Of a stretch of DNA of 64,000 nucleotides, positions 43,836-54,019 are shown piece after piece (the stretch's first letter is position 1; each line of letters starts with the position of its first letter). A program made the position numbers and the translations under genes. The stretch is from Aspidapion aeneum. Taxonomy: Eukaryota; Arthropoda; Insecta; Coleoptera; Brentidae. A model generated the notes under the pieces. The model made no database searches, was not told the origin of the DNA, and worked only from the letters and a program-made list of their open reading frames with translations. The DNA is taken from the NCBI GenBank assembly GCA_963576565.1, contig OY755042.1, forward strand, positions 97,644,185 through 97,708,184, in the 5' to 3' direction.

Positions 43836-44358
43836 CACGTACGTCTTAAATATATCTGTACTGCTAAAGTGTATTAAAACCATTAATGAAAAAATGACTG
43901 CTGCAAGCGTTCCGCCATATTGGATTCAATTAAACCCAAACGTATGGTTTTGATTAAGAAAATTGACGCTTTTAACAAAATTTGAAAGGGATTGCTTTCA
44001 AATGCGACGTTGGCATTTTGTCAATGCCGTGATTTGAAGTTGTCAAAATTGAGGTTAATTTTTATTTTTGATTTAATACAAAATTCTTTTTATTTTGGAA
44101 CTTTTGAAAGACAAAGCCTTATTGTGTGGACGTAGCCGCTTACTTGGCATTTTTTTAACAAATTAAAACGTATTTTTCCTAAGGCAAGTGATAATAGGTA
44201 TTTTTAGCTTAAAATATAGATGGCGCTGAGAGCGCAGCCTCCATCAGTAGCCTGAATTTATCGAAGCCATACGTTTGGGTTCATTTGAAATCCAACATGC
44301 CGGCACGCTTATAGCAGTTATTTCTAGAGGCCCTACAGATATATTTAAGACGTACGTG
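43836..44358. mobile_element. CACGTACGTC TIR element, copy 1
   Basis: Ends CACGTACGTCTTAAATATAT and its complement. The arms are about 110 bp (CTGCTAAAG/AGCAGTT, AAACCCAAACGTATGG/CCATACGTTTGGGTT) with AT-rich centre. Two or more further copies lie at 47.1-48.65 kb. Confidence 0.8.
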
Positions 44359-44393
44359 TAGTGAGCAGATTGAATGTCCTGTCGAAAATGGCT

Positions 44394-44434
44394 CTCTCGC
44401 TCTCTCTCTCTCTTTCTCTCTCTCGAGAGATAGA
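44394..44434. repeat. (CT)n microsatellite
   Basis: Nearly pure CT repeat from about 44394, ending CTCGAGAGA. Confidence 0.85.
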
Positions 44435-44592
44435 GCTACTACCATTCGAGTCTACTTTCAGGAATTTTTCGGAGATTGTAAATTCACGATAGTACATTCA
44501 AATGTACAAAGAGTTGAAAGAGAGTGTCGAGAGAACTTTTTGCAATTACTCTTAAGTAGACCCGTCCTATAATAACCATATTTCTTTTACAG

Positions 44593-44746
44593 ATAACCTA
44601 GAACTAAGTTCCTGGATATCGCTTGGTGTTTCGTTGACTCTTCTAATACTGCTAGGATGCTCCAATTCCCTTTTAATAAGAGGTGTCTATATAGATGCTG
44701 AAGAGCCCGATGGAAGATGTGTTGTTCTTCCTTGCTATTATTTTAG
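44593..44746 (+). CDS. Gene B exon 4, membrane segment 8
   Basis: Acceptor TTCTTTTACAG (ends 44592), donor GTGAGA (44747), 154 bp, phase 1 in and phase 2 out. It encodes DNLELSSWISLG, membrane segment 8 ending LGCSNSLLIRGVYIDAEEP, and a Cys-containing RCVVLPCYYF. Gene C has NYELSCW...GCSNSVLVRGIYI in one exon and DAEEPGGECVVFTCNYLR in the next, so C has an intron at IYI|DAEEP that B lacks. Confidence 0.85.
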
Positions 44747-45085
44747 GTGAGAAATTGCCCAAGTAACACAAATTGCTCAAAAACAGCTGCCAAAACACTC
44801 TAAAAGCAAAGCGGATAGCAAAATAGCTATTGCAGCTCTATGCCATTTCAGTTCTAAGCAGCTTATAAAGCGTTGTCGTTGCTGATTAGGCAATCTTTAT
44901 TTAGCACTCACAGTGTCCATGACAGCTCAAAATTTAGCAATTTAACATAAAAGTAATTTTGTCCAGAAATAAACCATGGCAACTATTGCAAAATAACTAT
45001 TTCCTTTATTGGATGGATACCTTATTAAAATTTCCCCTCCCGTAAATCCGCGCCAGAATTAAAGTGACTGATTTCGTATTTTTAG

Positions 45086-45308
45086 ATTAATATTCCAAGA
45101 AGAAAAGCTCAAAAAACTCAACAAGAAAATGTACCAAATTCAGCAGATGGAAAAATCAAAAGAATTCGAGAAAAATCATGTGGTTACCATTGGGACGATA
45201 AGTGCGATAGTCGAAGACAATTTGATCAAACAGGGGTTTAGTGATCTGAACAGCAATAGTGATAATGGTGAGAAAAAAGCGGTTTATAAAGAAAATTACA
45301 TCAATTAA
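45086..45308 (+). CDS. Gene B exon 5, cytoplasmic tail and stop
   Basis: Acceptor TATTTTTAG (ends 45085), frame phase 2, open to TAA 45306-45308. It encodes a Lys/Glu-rich tail (FQEEKLKKLNKKMYQIQQME...) without membrane segments. A GTGAGA sequence at 45268 could act as a donor, but reading through gives a stop 13 codons later, so I treat this as the last exon. The tail differs from that of C (NIYVKEKAKKIKTWKDN). Confidence 0.75.
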
Positions 45309-45414
45309 TATTTTACTAGTTAATGACTGAATTCTGACATCTTATAAACACCAATAATACCTTCGAACACTAGTTCAATTTTTTAACAATAATACCGTCC
45401 CTAGTAATACCGGA

Positions 45415-46320
45415 CTTCCCAGGAACGTACTTTTTAGGTCCCAACATCCCCAAACCTAAAAAGTACGTTTAAAAAACGTTCTTAATGGGACGATTAAAAA
45501 ACGTTTTAAAAACACACTTTTTAGGTCTTTCTAGGTCCCTAATATTCCCGTACCTAAAAAGTACATGTTTAAATCTTACTAGAACAGACGTTTTAAAAAC
45601 TCGCAAAACAGGACGTTCTTAAAAAGTACTATTAAGAGGTCTCAGTACGTATCTGCGTACCTAAAAACTACGTTTTAGAACGTCCTAAAAAGGAAGTTTT
45701 AAAAACACGCAAATCGGTACGTTCGTAAAACGTACTTTTTAGGGCCCTTAGGGCCCTAACCTATAAGTAACTAAAAATTACGTTTAAAAACGTCCCAAGA
45801 ATGATGTTTTAAACGAGTGCAATTAAGGTCCCTCACATTTCTCCCAGTAACATTATAATCATTGTCTGCACAGGCTATTTATAAAAACGTAAATTTCAAA
45901 CTTTTTTACTGTACTCAAATTGGAGTGGAGTAAAGTGGGCTCAAGATCCAAGGGCCCAATATGAAAGGGCCCAATACGTAAACGTTTATAAAAGGGGGCC
46001 AGAGGCCGTGACTTAATGGGGTCTCTGAAACGTTTTTATTCCGTCTTGGAAACGATTTGGAACGTTCCCGAACGTCACTGGAACATTTAATAAACGTCCC
46101 CAAATTTTGCATAAATTTTGTTCAAAAAATTAAATTTGGCAATCGTCCGAAAAACGTTTTAAAAACGTTCTGTGGGAACGTTTTAAACACGTAAAAAAGA
46201 CCCATAAAAACGTTTCATGGTCCTTACAGGGACCTCTATCGCACCCTAAGGGATCTAGGCGTTCCCTAGGTCCAAAATGGACGTTTTAAAAACGTTGTGA
46301 AATCGTACCTGTGTTACTAG
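45415..46320. repeat. ACGT-centred degenerate array
   Basis: About 0.9 kb of CCTAAAAAGTACGTTTTAAA, AAAACGTTTTAAAAACGTTC and related strings, repeatedly centred on ACGT and largely self-complementary. The units are irregular. No coding; the short minus-strand frame at 45915-46112 is a by-product. Confidence 0.8.
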
Positions 46321-46681
46321 GGGTAATGTAGGTGCCTCGCAACTGCTGTAATTTAAAACTCTTAAGTGTGTGTTGCCTTTTGGCTCAATAAATTGCAATC
46401 ACTTTTCGAAACAAGGGCACGGTTACTCGGTAAGAAAAGTTTAGTAAAATAATTAAGTTTTTTATATTTCTACTTACTTGTGGGGACATATTAATTTAAT
46501 TTCTTTTCTAAGCTTTTAAAATGTGCATAGTTTTACTATTAACTATGATAGTACCTAGTATATTTTATCGTAGAACAAAGGCTTGTATATAGATGTTTTT
46601 CGTAGATATAAAAACCAGGAGAGGATGAGAATTAGCACGTTTTTGTTTTGTCTAAGCATATGAATAAGTAAGTAAGAAGAA
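46321..46681. other. Spacer downstream of gene B
   Basis: No gene. The 3' untranslated region of B probably ends before this point; no signal is assigned. Confidence 0.4.
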
Positions 46682-46865
46682 GCACCGACCGAAGTTGTTC
46701 ACATTTTTAAACTATTTGATTTGACGCCCCAAATCGCTTGGTAGCTCTTCCTCTTTTTTTGAATGATGCTCTTCAATGCAGCCCATTAAAAAAAAGAGGA
46801 ATATCTGCGGAAAGCTTCGGGGCATCAAATTAAACCCTCGAGCCTGTGAACACCCTCGGTCGATG
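46682..46865. mobile_element. MITE, 184 bp
   Basis: CACCGACCGAAGTTGTTCAC at the left pairs with TGTGAACACCCTCGGTCGATG at the right; arms of about 75 bp also share TTGA(C/T)GCCCC and TTCCTCTTTTTTT. No coding region. Confidence 0.8.
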
Positions 46866-47756
46866 ATTCTGCTAACTACCTAATTCATATGGTCTAAGTA
46901 ATTAACTAGTTTAAAATAATTTCTGCCGTATTACTAGATATTATCAATATGTGTTTTATTAAGAAAAAATACATGTGATAACAAATATTTATATGCATAG
47001 GTAGTATAGTTTTATATTTCGAAGAATAAATTGAATTTAAATATTAATTTCCTATTTTTTTGTTTAAAAGTATTTTATTTTGCAGTACTGGACCCATATT
47101 TATTTTTGAGTTGACAAGATTTGATAACTATTTAGACGAATTTCTTACTATTTGGCAGTATTTGACAATTAATTCACCATAAATTTCTCCTTCCCCTGTC
47201 AAAATTCGTCAAAATTAAAGCATTTTCATTTTTTATTTAAATTAAAAAAAAAAAAAAAATTGGATTTTGGAAAAGACAAAGCCATTATCTTACCTGACAT
47301 AGCTGTTTGCTTGGCATTTTTCAAACAAATTTAAAGGTATTTATCCAAACTGATAATGGGTGTTTTTAAACTTAGAAAAGATATGGCGCTGAGTGCGCAG
47401 CCCTCATCATCAGTAGCCTGAATTTATCCAAGCCATACGTTTGGGTTCATTTGAAATCCAATATGCACGCTTGTAGCAGTTATTTTTAGAGGCCCTTCCT
47501 TAGTACAGATATATTTAAGACGTACGTGGTTGAACCTTAACGTATGGCTTGGATTAAAAAGTAGACGCTTTTAATAAAATTTAAAAGGTACTGCTTTTAA
47601 AACGACGTCGACAATTTTTTGGTGGTTTGGTGATTTGGTCAATTTTTATGTTTGGTTTAAATTTGAGAATTTTTTTTTGGTTTTGGAACTTTTGGAAGAG
47701 AATCATCTATAGCCGCTTTTTTAAACAAATTAAAAGGAATTTTTTTCTAAGTTAAG

Positions 47757-47854
47757 CCTAGTTTCCACCTATCTGTGCCCACCCTGATTCAAAAAACGCA
47801 TCACGTGACGGGACATAGATTTGCTCCGGTGGGCACGCATAGGTGGAAACCGGG
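47757..47854. mobile_element. 98-bp hairpin MITE
   Basis: CTAGTTTCCACCTATCTGTG and CCGGTTTCCACCTATGCGTG (opposite strand), both followed by CCCACC, form inverted ends around about 45 bp. Confidence 0.7.
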
Positions 47855-47866
47855 TATTACCTGATA

Positions 47867-47981
47867 AGGGAACGTCCTTAAATTACGTAACGCAAAAAAC
47901 ACATTCAAAAAACATTGGGTGTAACGCAATGCCAAACCCCCCTCCCCCCCTAGAACGTTACGTAATTTAAGGACAGGCCCT
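47867..47981. mobile_element. CTTAAATTACGTAACG MITE, copy 1
   Basis: AGGGAACGTCCTTAAATTAC and, on the other strand, AGGGCCTGTCCTTAAATTAC; both arms reach ACGTAACG. The centre is C-rich. A relative lies at 58321-58459. Confidence 0.7.
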
Positions 47982-48110
47982 AATGAGTGTGTTTAAGCTT
48001 AGAAAAAAGATTCGCATCACTCATTATCAATAACCTTAATTCATCCAAGACATACGTTGGGGTTAATTTGAAATCAACATAGCGGCAAGCTTGTAGCTGT
48101 CAGTCACGGG

Positions 48111-48651
48111 CACGTACATTTTAAAAATATCTGTACTGCTAAAGCGTATTAAAGCCATTAATGGAATATGACTACTACAAGCGTTCCGCCACATCGGTTT
48201 CAATTGGACGCAACCGTATGGATTGGATTAATAAGCAAACGCTTTCACTAACATTTGAAAGGGACTGAATTCAAATGACGTTAACAATTTGTCAGTGCGG
48301 TGATTTTACTCTGTCAAGATTGGGGATAATTTTTATTTTTTATTTAATTTTAAGAAAGTTTTTTGGATTTTTGGAACTTTTGGAAGATAAAGATATTATC
48401 TTGGGTTGAGTTGATATGGCTGTTTACCTGTTTTTTTATCAAATTAAAAGGTATTTACCCTAAGGTAACTGATAATGGGTATTTTAAGGTTTGGAAAAGA
48501 GATGGCGCTAAGACCGCGACACCCATTATCAGTACCCTGAATTTATCCAAGCCATACGTTTAGGTTCATTTGAAATCCATCATGCCGGCACGCTTGTAGC
48601 AGTTATTTTTAGAGGCCCTTTCCCAGTACAGATATATTTAAGAAGTACGTG
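48111..48651. mobile_element. CACGTACGTC TIR element, copy 2
   Basis: Near full-length copy of the 43836 element: CACGTAC, AATATCTGTACTGCTAAAG, AAGCGTTCCGCCACAT on the left; GCCGGCACGCTTGTAGCAGT, CAGATATATTTAAGAAGTAC on the right. Confidence 0.75.
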
Positions 48652-49832
48652 ATCATGGGGCGCTAATATTATTCTGTAATAAGATAATGCGAAAGATTAG
48701 ACATAGGACCTATCTAATTTAGACAAAGAAGAGCCAGCGGCTTTATGTTCAAGGTTTTCTCTATTTGTTTTTACCCTTTTTGCCTTTTTCATACTATATT
48801 TAACGGGATTGGCTTCAACAGTGTATTTAAGAGTTCTAAAAGCCGCCAAGAAGTTGGATAACAAAATATATATTAAGGTTTTATTAAGTTTTGACATTGT
48901 CTAGGTCTACTTAAGCAATGGATTTGATCATGAAAAAAATAACTTTAGTATTTAATGCTGCCAGTTATTTTTTGTTTTTGTTTTTATTTGAATTTTTGAG
49001 AAAACCTAACCCTAAATTTTGTTTTGATATTTTTGGGTTCTTTAGCCAAACCTTCAAAAAAGAAACTCCTTGTTTGGGAAATTTCGATCAGGTGATAATT
49101 TTTCTCTTTGTTGAAAGTTATTTTCTCTTTGAACACCTGCTCATTTTGGCAAAAATCATGCGCGCTTTGCACACGCTGGGAGTTTGAAGCGCCCCCCTGT
49201 ATTTGTTATGGGAATGAAAAACCACTTCCGAAAAGACACTGAAAGAAGTCACACGTGTTTTAAGATCAAGACCAAAATTCCATCCACAAGAAAAGTCCGC
49301 GGTGCCGCGAGTGAAACTGTGGAACTGCTGTTAAATGAAAGAAGGTAAGCTTCTAGCGTGTTGCCGATTTTTTTCCTTTGTTTTAGTTCAATAAACGTCT
49401 GTTTTCCCAGACGGGGTGAATTTAAATTTGAGGTAATTTTTTTGTGATATCTCTAGTTTCCTCCCCTTCACGCCCTCAGCCGTCTATTCAGTTTATGCAT
49501 TTTTTAAAACTTAATTGACAAAAGAACTTATTTCCTTCATTATTTTGCTTCCATTTAAATTAATTAAGTACCCAATTTTTTTTTATTAGACTATAAAAGG
49601 TCGAAAATACGCCAGTCGAGATCAATTTGTGGGTCAGGATGTCAGCATGCCATACGGCATGCATTAATAAATTAAATTAAAGTCCTGCAATACAGGGCGT
49701 TCATCTATAAATTTTCCTATAGGATTTATTAATTATTTTACTAAAATAATTTAAAATAAAAACCAAATGACCATTTATTTTTTTAAGAGTAATTGAGTAT
49801 ACCTAGCAGTGTCTGGTTAAAGATACAATAAA
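48652..49832. other. Spacer with one candidate exon
   Basis: A frame open through about 49190-49343 (GMKNHFRKDTEKSHTCFK... to LLLNERR) ends at GTAAGC. It has an exon-like composition but no recognised domain and no clear acceptor. Small frames at 48697-48897 (-) and 48918-49187 (+) are unsupported. Confidence 0.3.
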
Positions 49833-50119
49833 CCAATGAGTATATGACCCATATAGAGTGGCAACCGGCCAGCTTTGCAACATTGAGGGGCAGATGGCGC
49901 TGAAATAAATTCTCTAGTACGCAATATTCAGAGACAACTACTATGATCTAATGGCATTTGGATGATAGCCATGAACCTCGGAACCATAGATAAAGGATTT
50001 TTGCTGCGGTTCAGTGAGCTTTTCTCGGAACTTGCACATGCAACTAAATCGTACATCTGCTCCTCAATGTTGCAAGGCTCGCCAGTTGCCACTCTGTATG
50101 GGTCATATATACTCATTGG
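49833..50119. mobile_element. TIR element, 287 bp, ATAAA target duplication
   Basis: CCAATGAGTATATGACCCAT and its near-perfect complement at the right. Arms of about 60 bp continue with AGAGTGGCAAC and TTGCAACATTGAGG. ATAAA flanks both sides (49828-49832 and 50120-50124). Confidence 0.85.
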
Positions 50120-50610
50120 ATAAATTAAAGGGTAGTTTTTTCAGTAGTACGTGTTGCAGTCGACTTTTTTAATAATAATTGACGTTATTTTTAAAACTTC
50201 AGAACATTTGCCAACTTATTTAAAACATGTACTAAAAACGTTTTATTACTTAATGTTTATTTTGTTAAAGGTATATTAAATATTGTAAAAATACTGATAT
50301 TTTTTGTACTTATATTTTCTAAAAAAATATTGATTTAATATTTCGATAAATAATAATATTATAAGGAACATAAATTACAAAAATAAATAAAAATCTAAAA
50401 ATATCACTTTTTCTAATCTCCTATAATTTTCCAATAAGAAATAAGATTTTAAAAAACATAATATGCAGTAAAATTGGTAACTCCATGCAAACAAAATTTG
50501 AAACTATATAAGTTTTTAAAAGTAGTAAAGCTATAGTTAAAACAAAATCCCTATTAAACAATTTAATAAAAAAACTGATGTCAATTATGCAAAAATCAAG
50601 CAGTGGTGAA
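50120..50610. other. Spacer, nothing recognised
   Basis: AT-rich, no repeat structure or gene. Confidence 0.5.
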
Positions 50611-50618
50611 CTAAACGA

Positions 50619-50876
50619 CAGTGGCGGATCCAGGATTTCCTGGGGAGAGGGGCCAAAGTGGCAGCAAATACTAAACTATTTATATTTGTGGTTTTTCAGT
50701 CAAGTCTGAGCTGTGAAATTTAGCAGCAAAAGGTGGGTGAAATGCGCCGCAGGTGAAAAATTTTGAAAACAAGTAGATTTTGTTAACAAATTTTAAGAAG
50801 TCATGCGGCAGAACTAAAAAATAATCTTTTTATGGAAGGCGGGGGTGGTGCCTGGGCCCCCCTGGATCCACCACTG
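50619..50876. mobile_element. hAT-like MITE, 258 bp, 8-bp target duplication
   Basis: Ends CAGTGGCGGATCCAGG and CCTGGATCCACCACTG. Flanks CTAAACGA (50611-50618) and CTGAACGA (50877-50884) match at 7 of 8 bases, fitting the 8-bp duplication of hAT elements. G/C-rich subterminal sequence, no coding. Confidence 0.88.
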
Positions 50877-51042
50877 CTGAACGAGTCTATTTTAAATATG
50901 TTTTAAGGTTCGTATTCATACAGCGAGCGAAAGCAAACAATTCAGAAAAATGTATTTATACGAATATTATGCGTTCGGCCTTCGATAACAAAAAAAAATC
51001 GAGTTTTCTTTGAGATACTTGAGAGTTTTATCGTCAAAAATC

Positions 51043-52577
51043 GTATCCCGTGGGAGAGTTGTGGAAGATTTTTTAAAACTGCCTTAAATTGATTGGTAAT
51101 AGATCACACACTTACAGTCAGCAGGTGTTTGCCTCTTATTTGATTGGAAGGTCGTGTGTGACGTCATAAATCCAAGACAGCGGCATTTTTTAAATGTTTT
51201 TTCACAAATTTTGGCTTATAACTTTCGGTAAATTAGTTTCACAGAAAAACTGCTAATACACTTTTGTTTGCAAGAGAACAGCAATTAATATAGTAAAAAA
51301 TTAGCTTTATATCTTAAAAACTAACAAAGATATAATTTTTTTTATATACAAAAAATTTTAACTTTTTTTTATACGAAAAAAAATTAAATTGAAGATGGAA
51401 GTTTAAAACTATCTGAAATTTATTGGTTATGAATCACTCAATTTGAAGTCGTCAGGTGTTTGCCTCAAATTTGAGCAAGAGCGCTTGTTTGACGTCATAA
51501 ATCCAAGATGCCGATTTACAAGCTTTATATCTCAATAACTAAAAAGATATTGTGATGGCGGCTTTTTTCATATTTTTTTCACAAACAGTGGCTTATAACT
51601 TTCGGAAAATTAGTTTTAGAGACAAACTGTTAAAACATATTTTATTTGCAAGAGAGTATTAATTAATATAGTAAAGAATTTAGCTTTATGTGTTAAAAAC
51701 TAACAAAGATATGAAATATTTTTGGCTAAAAATATGTTACTATACTTTTTATTATTCTTTAAAAAAATTATATTTTTGTTAGTTTATAAGATATAAAGCT
51801 AATTTCTTTACTATATTCATCGCTGTTCTCTTGCAAACAAAAACCTTATTTACAGTTTGTCTTTAAAACTAATTTAGCAAAAGTTATTATCCAAAGTTTG
51901 TAAAAAAAAATTTTAATGCCGCCATTTTGGATTTATGACGTTATATAGGCTCTCCTACTCAAATTTGAGGCATAAACTTAGCGACTTAACATTGAGTGGT
52001 CCATCATCAATCAATCGAGTGTAGTCTTATACTTTTTTGCTTAATCTTATTATTATTTTTTAATTTAAAAATTTTAAAAAATAACAATATCTATTATAGT
52101 TTTTGAGATATAAAGTTTGCTAAAAACCTTAGAGTAATAAACACTAAAACGATAGTTCAATTATTGTTCTATGTAACAAATCACAACACACAATTTTTTT
52201 GTAAAGTTGGTTTGGCAAAAGTTAAAAGGAAAAGTGAAAAAAATCACAATCTTGCAATTTGGGGCAGTCTAAAACTTTCTTCCTAATTTTTTTTTTGGTA
52301 AAAAAAGTTGCTATTTTTTGTTAGTTTTAACAATATGAAGCTCATTTCTTTACCTTGTTACTTGGTGTTCTATTGCAAACAAAAAACGTATTAAGAGTTT
52401 TTCTGTAAAACTAATTTATAAAAAGTGATAAACGAAAGTTTGTAAAAAAACATGAAAAAAACCGCCATCTTGGATTTATGACGTCACACCGACCCTCCTA
52501 CTTAATAAATTGTGTGATCTCTTACCAATCGATCTACGGTAGTTTAAAAAATCTTCCACAACTATTCCACGGGATAC
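51043..52577. mobile_element. Foldback element, about 1.53 kb
   Basis: GTATCCCGTGGGAGAGTTGT and, on the other strand, GTATCCCGTGGAATAGTTGT; the arms stay similar for several hundred bases (GGAAGATTTTTTAAA, GATTGGTAA, ATGACGTCA, GTTTGCAAGAGAACA). Further internal inverted copies of the GACGTCATAAATCCAAGA and AACTTTCGG blocks make nested hairpins. A TA occurs just inside each end and could be the target duplication. No protein. Confidence 0.75.
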
Positions 52578-52599
52578 CTCAGGCCACTCAACTAAGATA

Positions 52600-53627
52600 A
52601 GCTCCGTTTACATTTGGAGAGTTTACTGGCGGAAAGTACTGGCAGCCACTAAACTTGCCATGTATAAACTACAAGAAAGTGCACTTGCTACTCTCCCGCA
52701 AGTACAGCTACGTTTACATTTAAAGAGTTTACTGGCGGAAAGTACTGGCAGCCACTAAACTTGCCATGTATAAACTACAAGAAAGTGCACTTGCTACTCT
52801 CCCGCAAGTACTTTCCAAAAGTTGACGGGCCGGCTAGTTTAGTGGCTGCCAGTACTTTCCGCCAGTACTCTCCAAATGTAAACACATGTCAGCAAGCGTT
52901 CTGTGAGAGAGTGTCCACGTTTTTTACAATGAATAAGTGGGATGGAAATCAGATAATTTCCTCTTTAAACATATATCAAAAATATGAAATTTTGTGGAAT
53001 ATCAAGTTTGTCATCAACCTAAGTGGGATGGAAATTAGATAATTTCCTTGTTAAACATGTATCAAAAATATGAAATTTTGTGGAATATCAAGTTCATCAT
53101 CAACCTAAGTGGGATGCAAATCAGATAACTTCCTTTTTAAACATTCATCATCAACCTCCGGTAAAAAAACTGAAATCGTACATTACGGTAGTCTGTATAA
53201 ATACTGCAAGGAAGCAAAACTATCACCAGTGGCCAGATAGCGTAATGTGACTTCCAATTTATTTTGGGAGAAATAGGACTGCTCATACACGTTTCCGATT
53301 TGGTCAGTTTATGTTAACTTAGTCTTTAAGTTTCCTATAAAAATCGGGATCTTCAGTTGATATCTCCTTTAAGAGTCGTTCTGATGCAAGTACTTCTGCG
53401 TCTGATCCAATCTCTAACCCAAACTCGTTTTTTCCTACTTTTCTTGCGATCTAACTTATTTATTAAATTATTGGCAATTTCACACATAACAAATGTAACA
53501 GCAGCACGCACTACCGCCATTTTGTTTTTAACTATTTGGAGTGTTTGGCTAGTAAACTTGAAAACGTGTAAACACAAAAGTTTAGTGGCTCTTTCCGTCA
53601 GTAAACTCTCCAAATGTAAACGTAGCT
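52600..53627. mobile_element. TIR element, 1.03 kb, TAAGATA target duplication
   Basis: AGCTCCGTTTACATTTGGAG at the left and CTCCAAATGTAAACGTAGCT at the right, flanked by TAAGATA (52593-52599 and 53628-53634). Within it a 105-bp stretch (GAGTTTACTGGCGGAAAGTA...) is directly duplicated and then followed by an inverted copy near 52835-52880, so the left end is itself a small hairpin array. Confidence 0.85.
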
Positions 53628-53762
53628 TAAGATAATGTGAGCGGCCAGTAGAAAATTCGAACGCATTTATTGGTTTATATTTTTGGTCATAATTGCACAT
53701 TATTCGAATCATTTCATCCGTTCGCCGTATGAATACACACCTTTTTACTTTACTAAAAATTG

Positions 53763-54019
53763 TTATTTTGGCATTATTAGTTGTTCCAAATTTTTAATTG
53801 TGGTCGGCTTACAGTCGTATAATATCATGTTTGCTCTATGGTATGCTTCCATTGAAATCTTGCATTCTTTGTAATCTTTTCCAAAAGGCGTGAGAGTTAG
53901 CGTTTTGTTTTTGATGTTGTCTTTCCATGTTTTGATTTTTTTGGCTTTTTCTTTTACGTAGATGTTTCTCAGGTAGTTGCACGTGAATACTACGCATTCG
54001 CCACCCGGTTCTTCCGCAT
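53763..54019 (-). CDS. Gene C last exon, C-terminal tail
   Basis: On the minus strand: acceptor TTTTTTTCAG (54029-54020), then AT GCG..., completing DAEEPGGECVVFTCNYLR and a basic tail (NIYVKEKAKKIKTWKDNI...) to TAA at 53765-53763, 84 residues. DAEEP...C...C...Y aligns with the end of B exon 4. The tail sequence is not conserved with B. Confidence 0.82.

Larger units (their letters stand above)
47080..48110. repeat. Partial CACGTACGTC elements with nested MITEs
   Basis: A right half ends GACGTACGTG at 47528 and a further damaged copy runs from 47529 to about 48110 (AACGTATGGCTTGGATTAA, ACGCTTTTAATAAAATTT, then GCGGCAAGCTTGTAGC). Two small elements sit inside it at 47757 and 47867. Confidence 0.65.

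Noticed and set aside
48697..49187. Divergent small frames (66 and 89 codons)
   Set aside because: AT-rich chance frames between inverted-repeat elements, without splice or family support.
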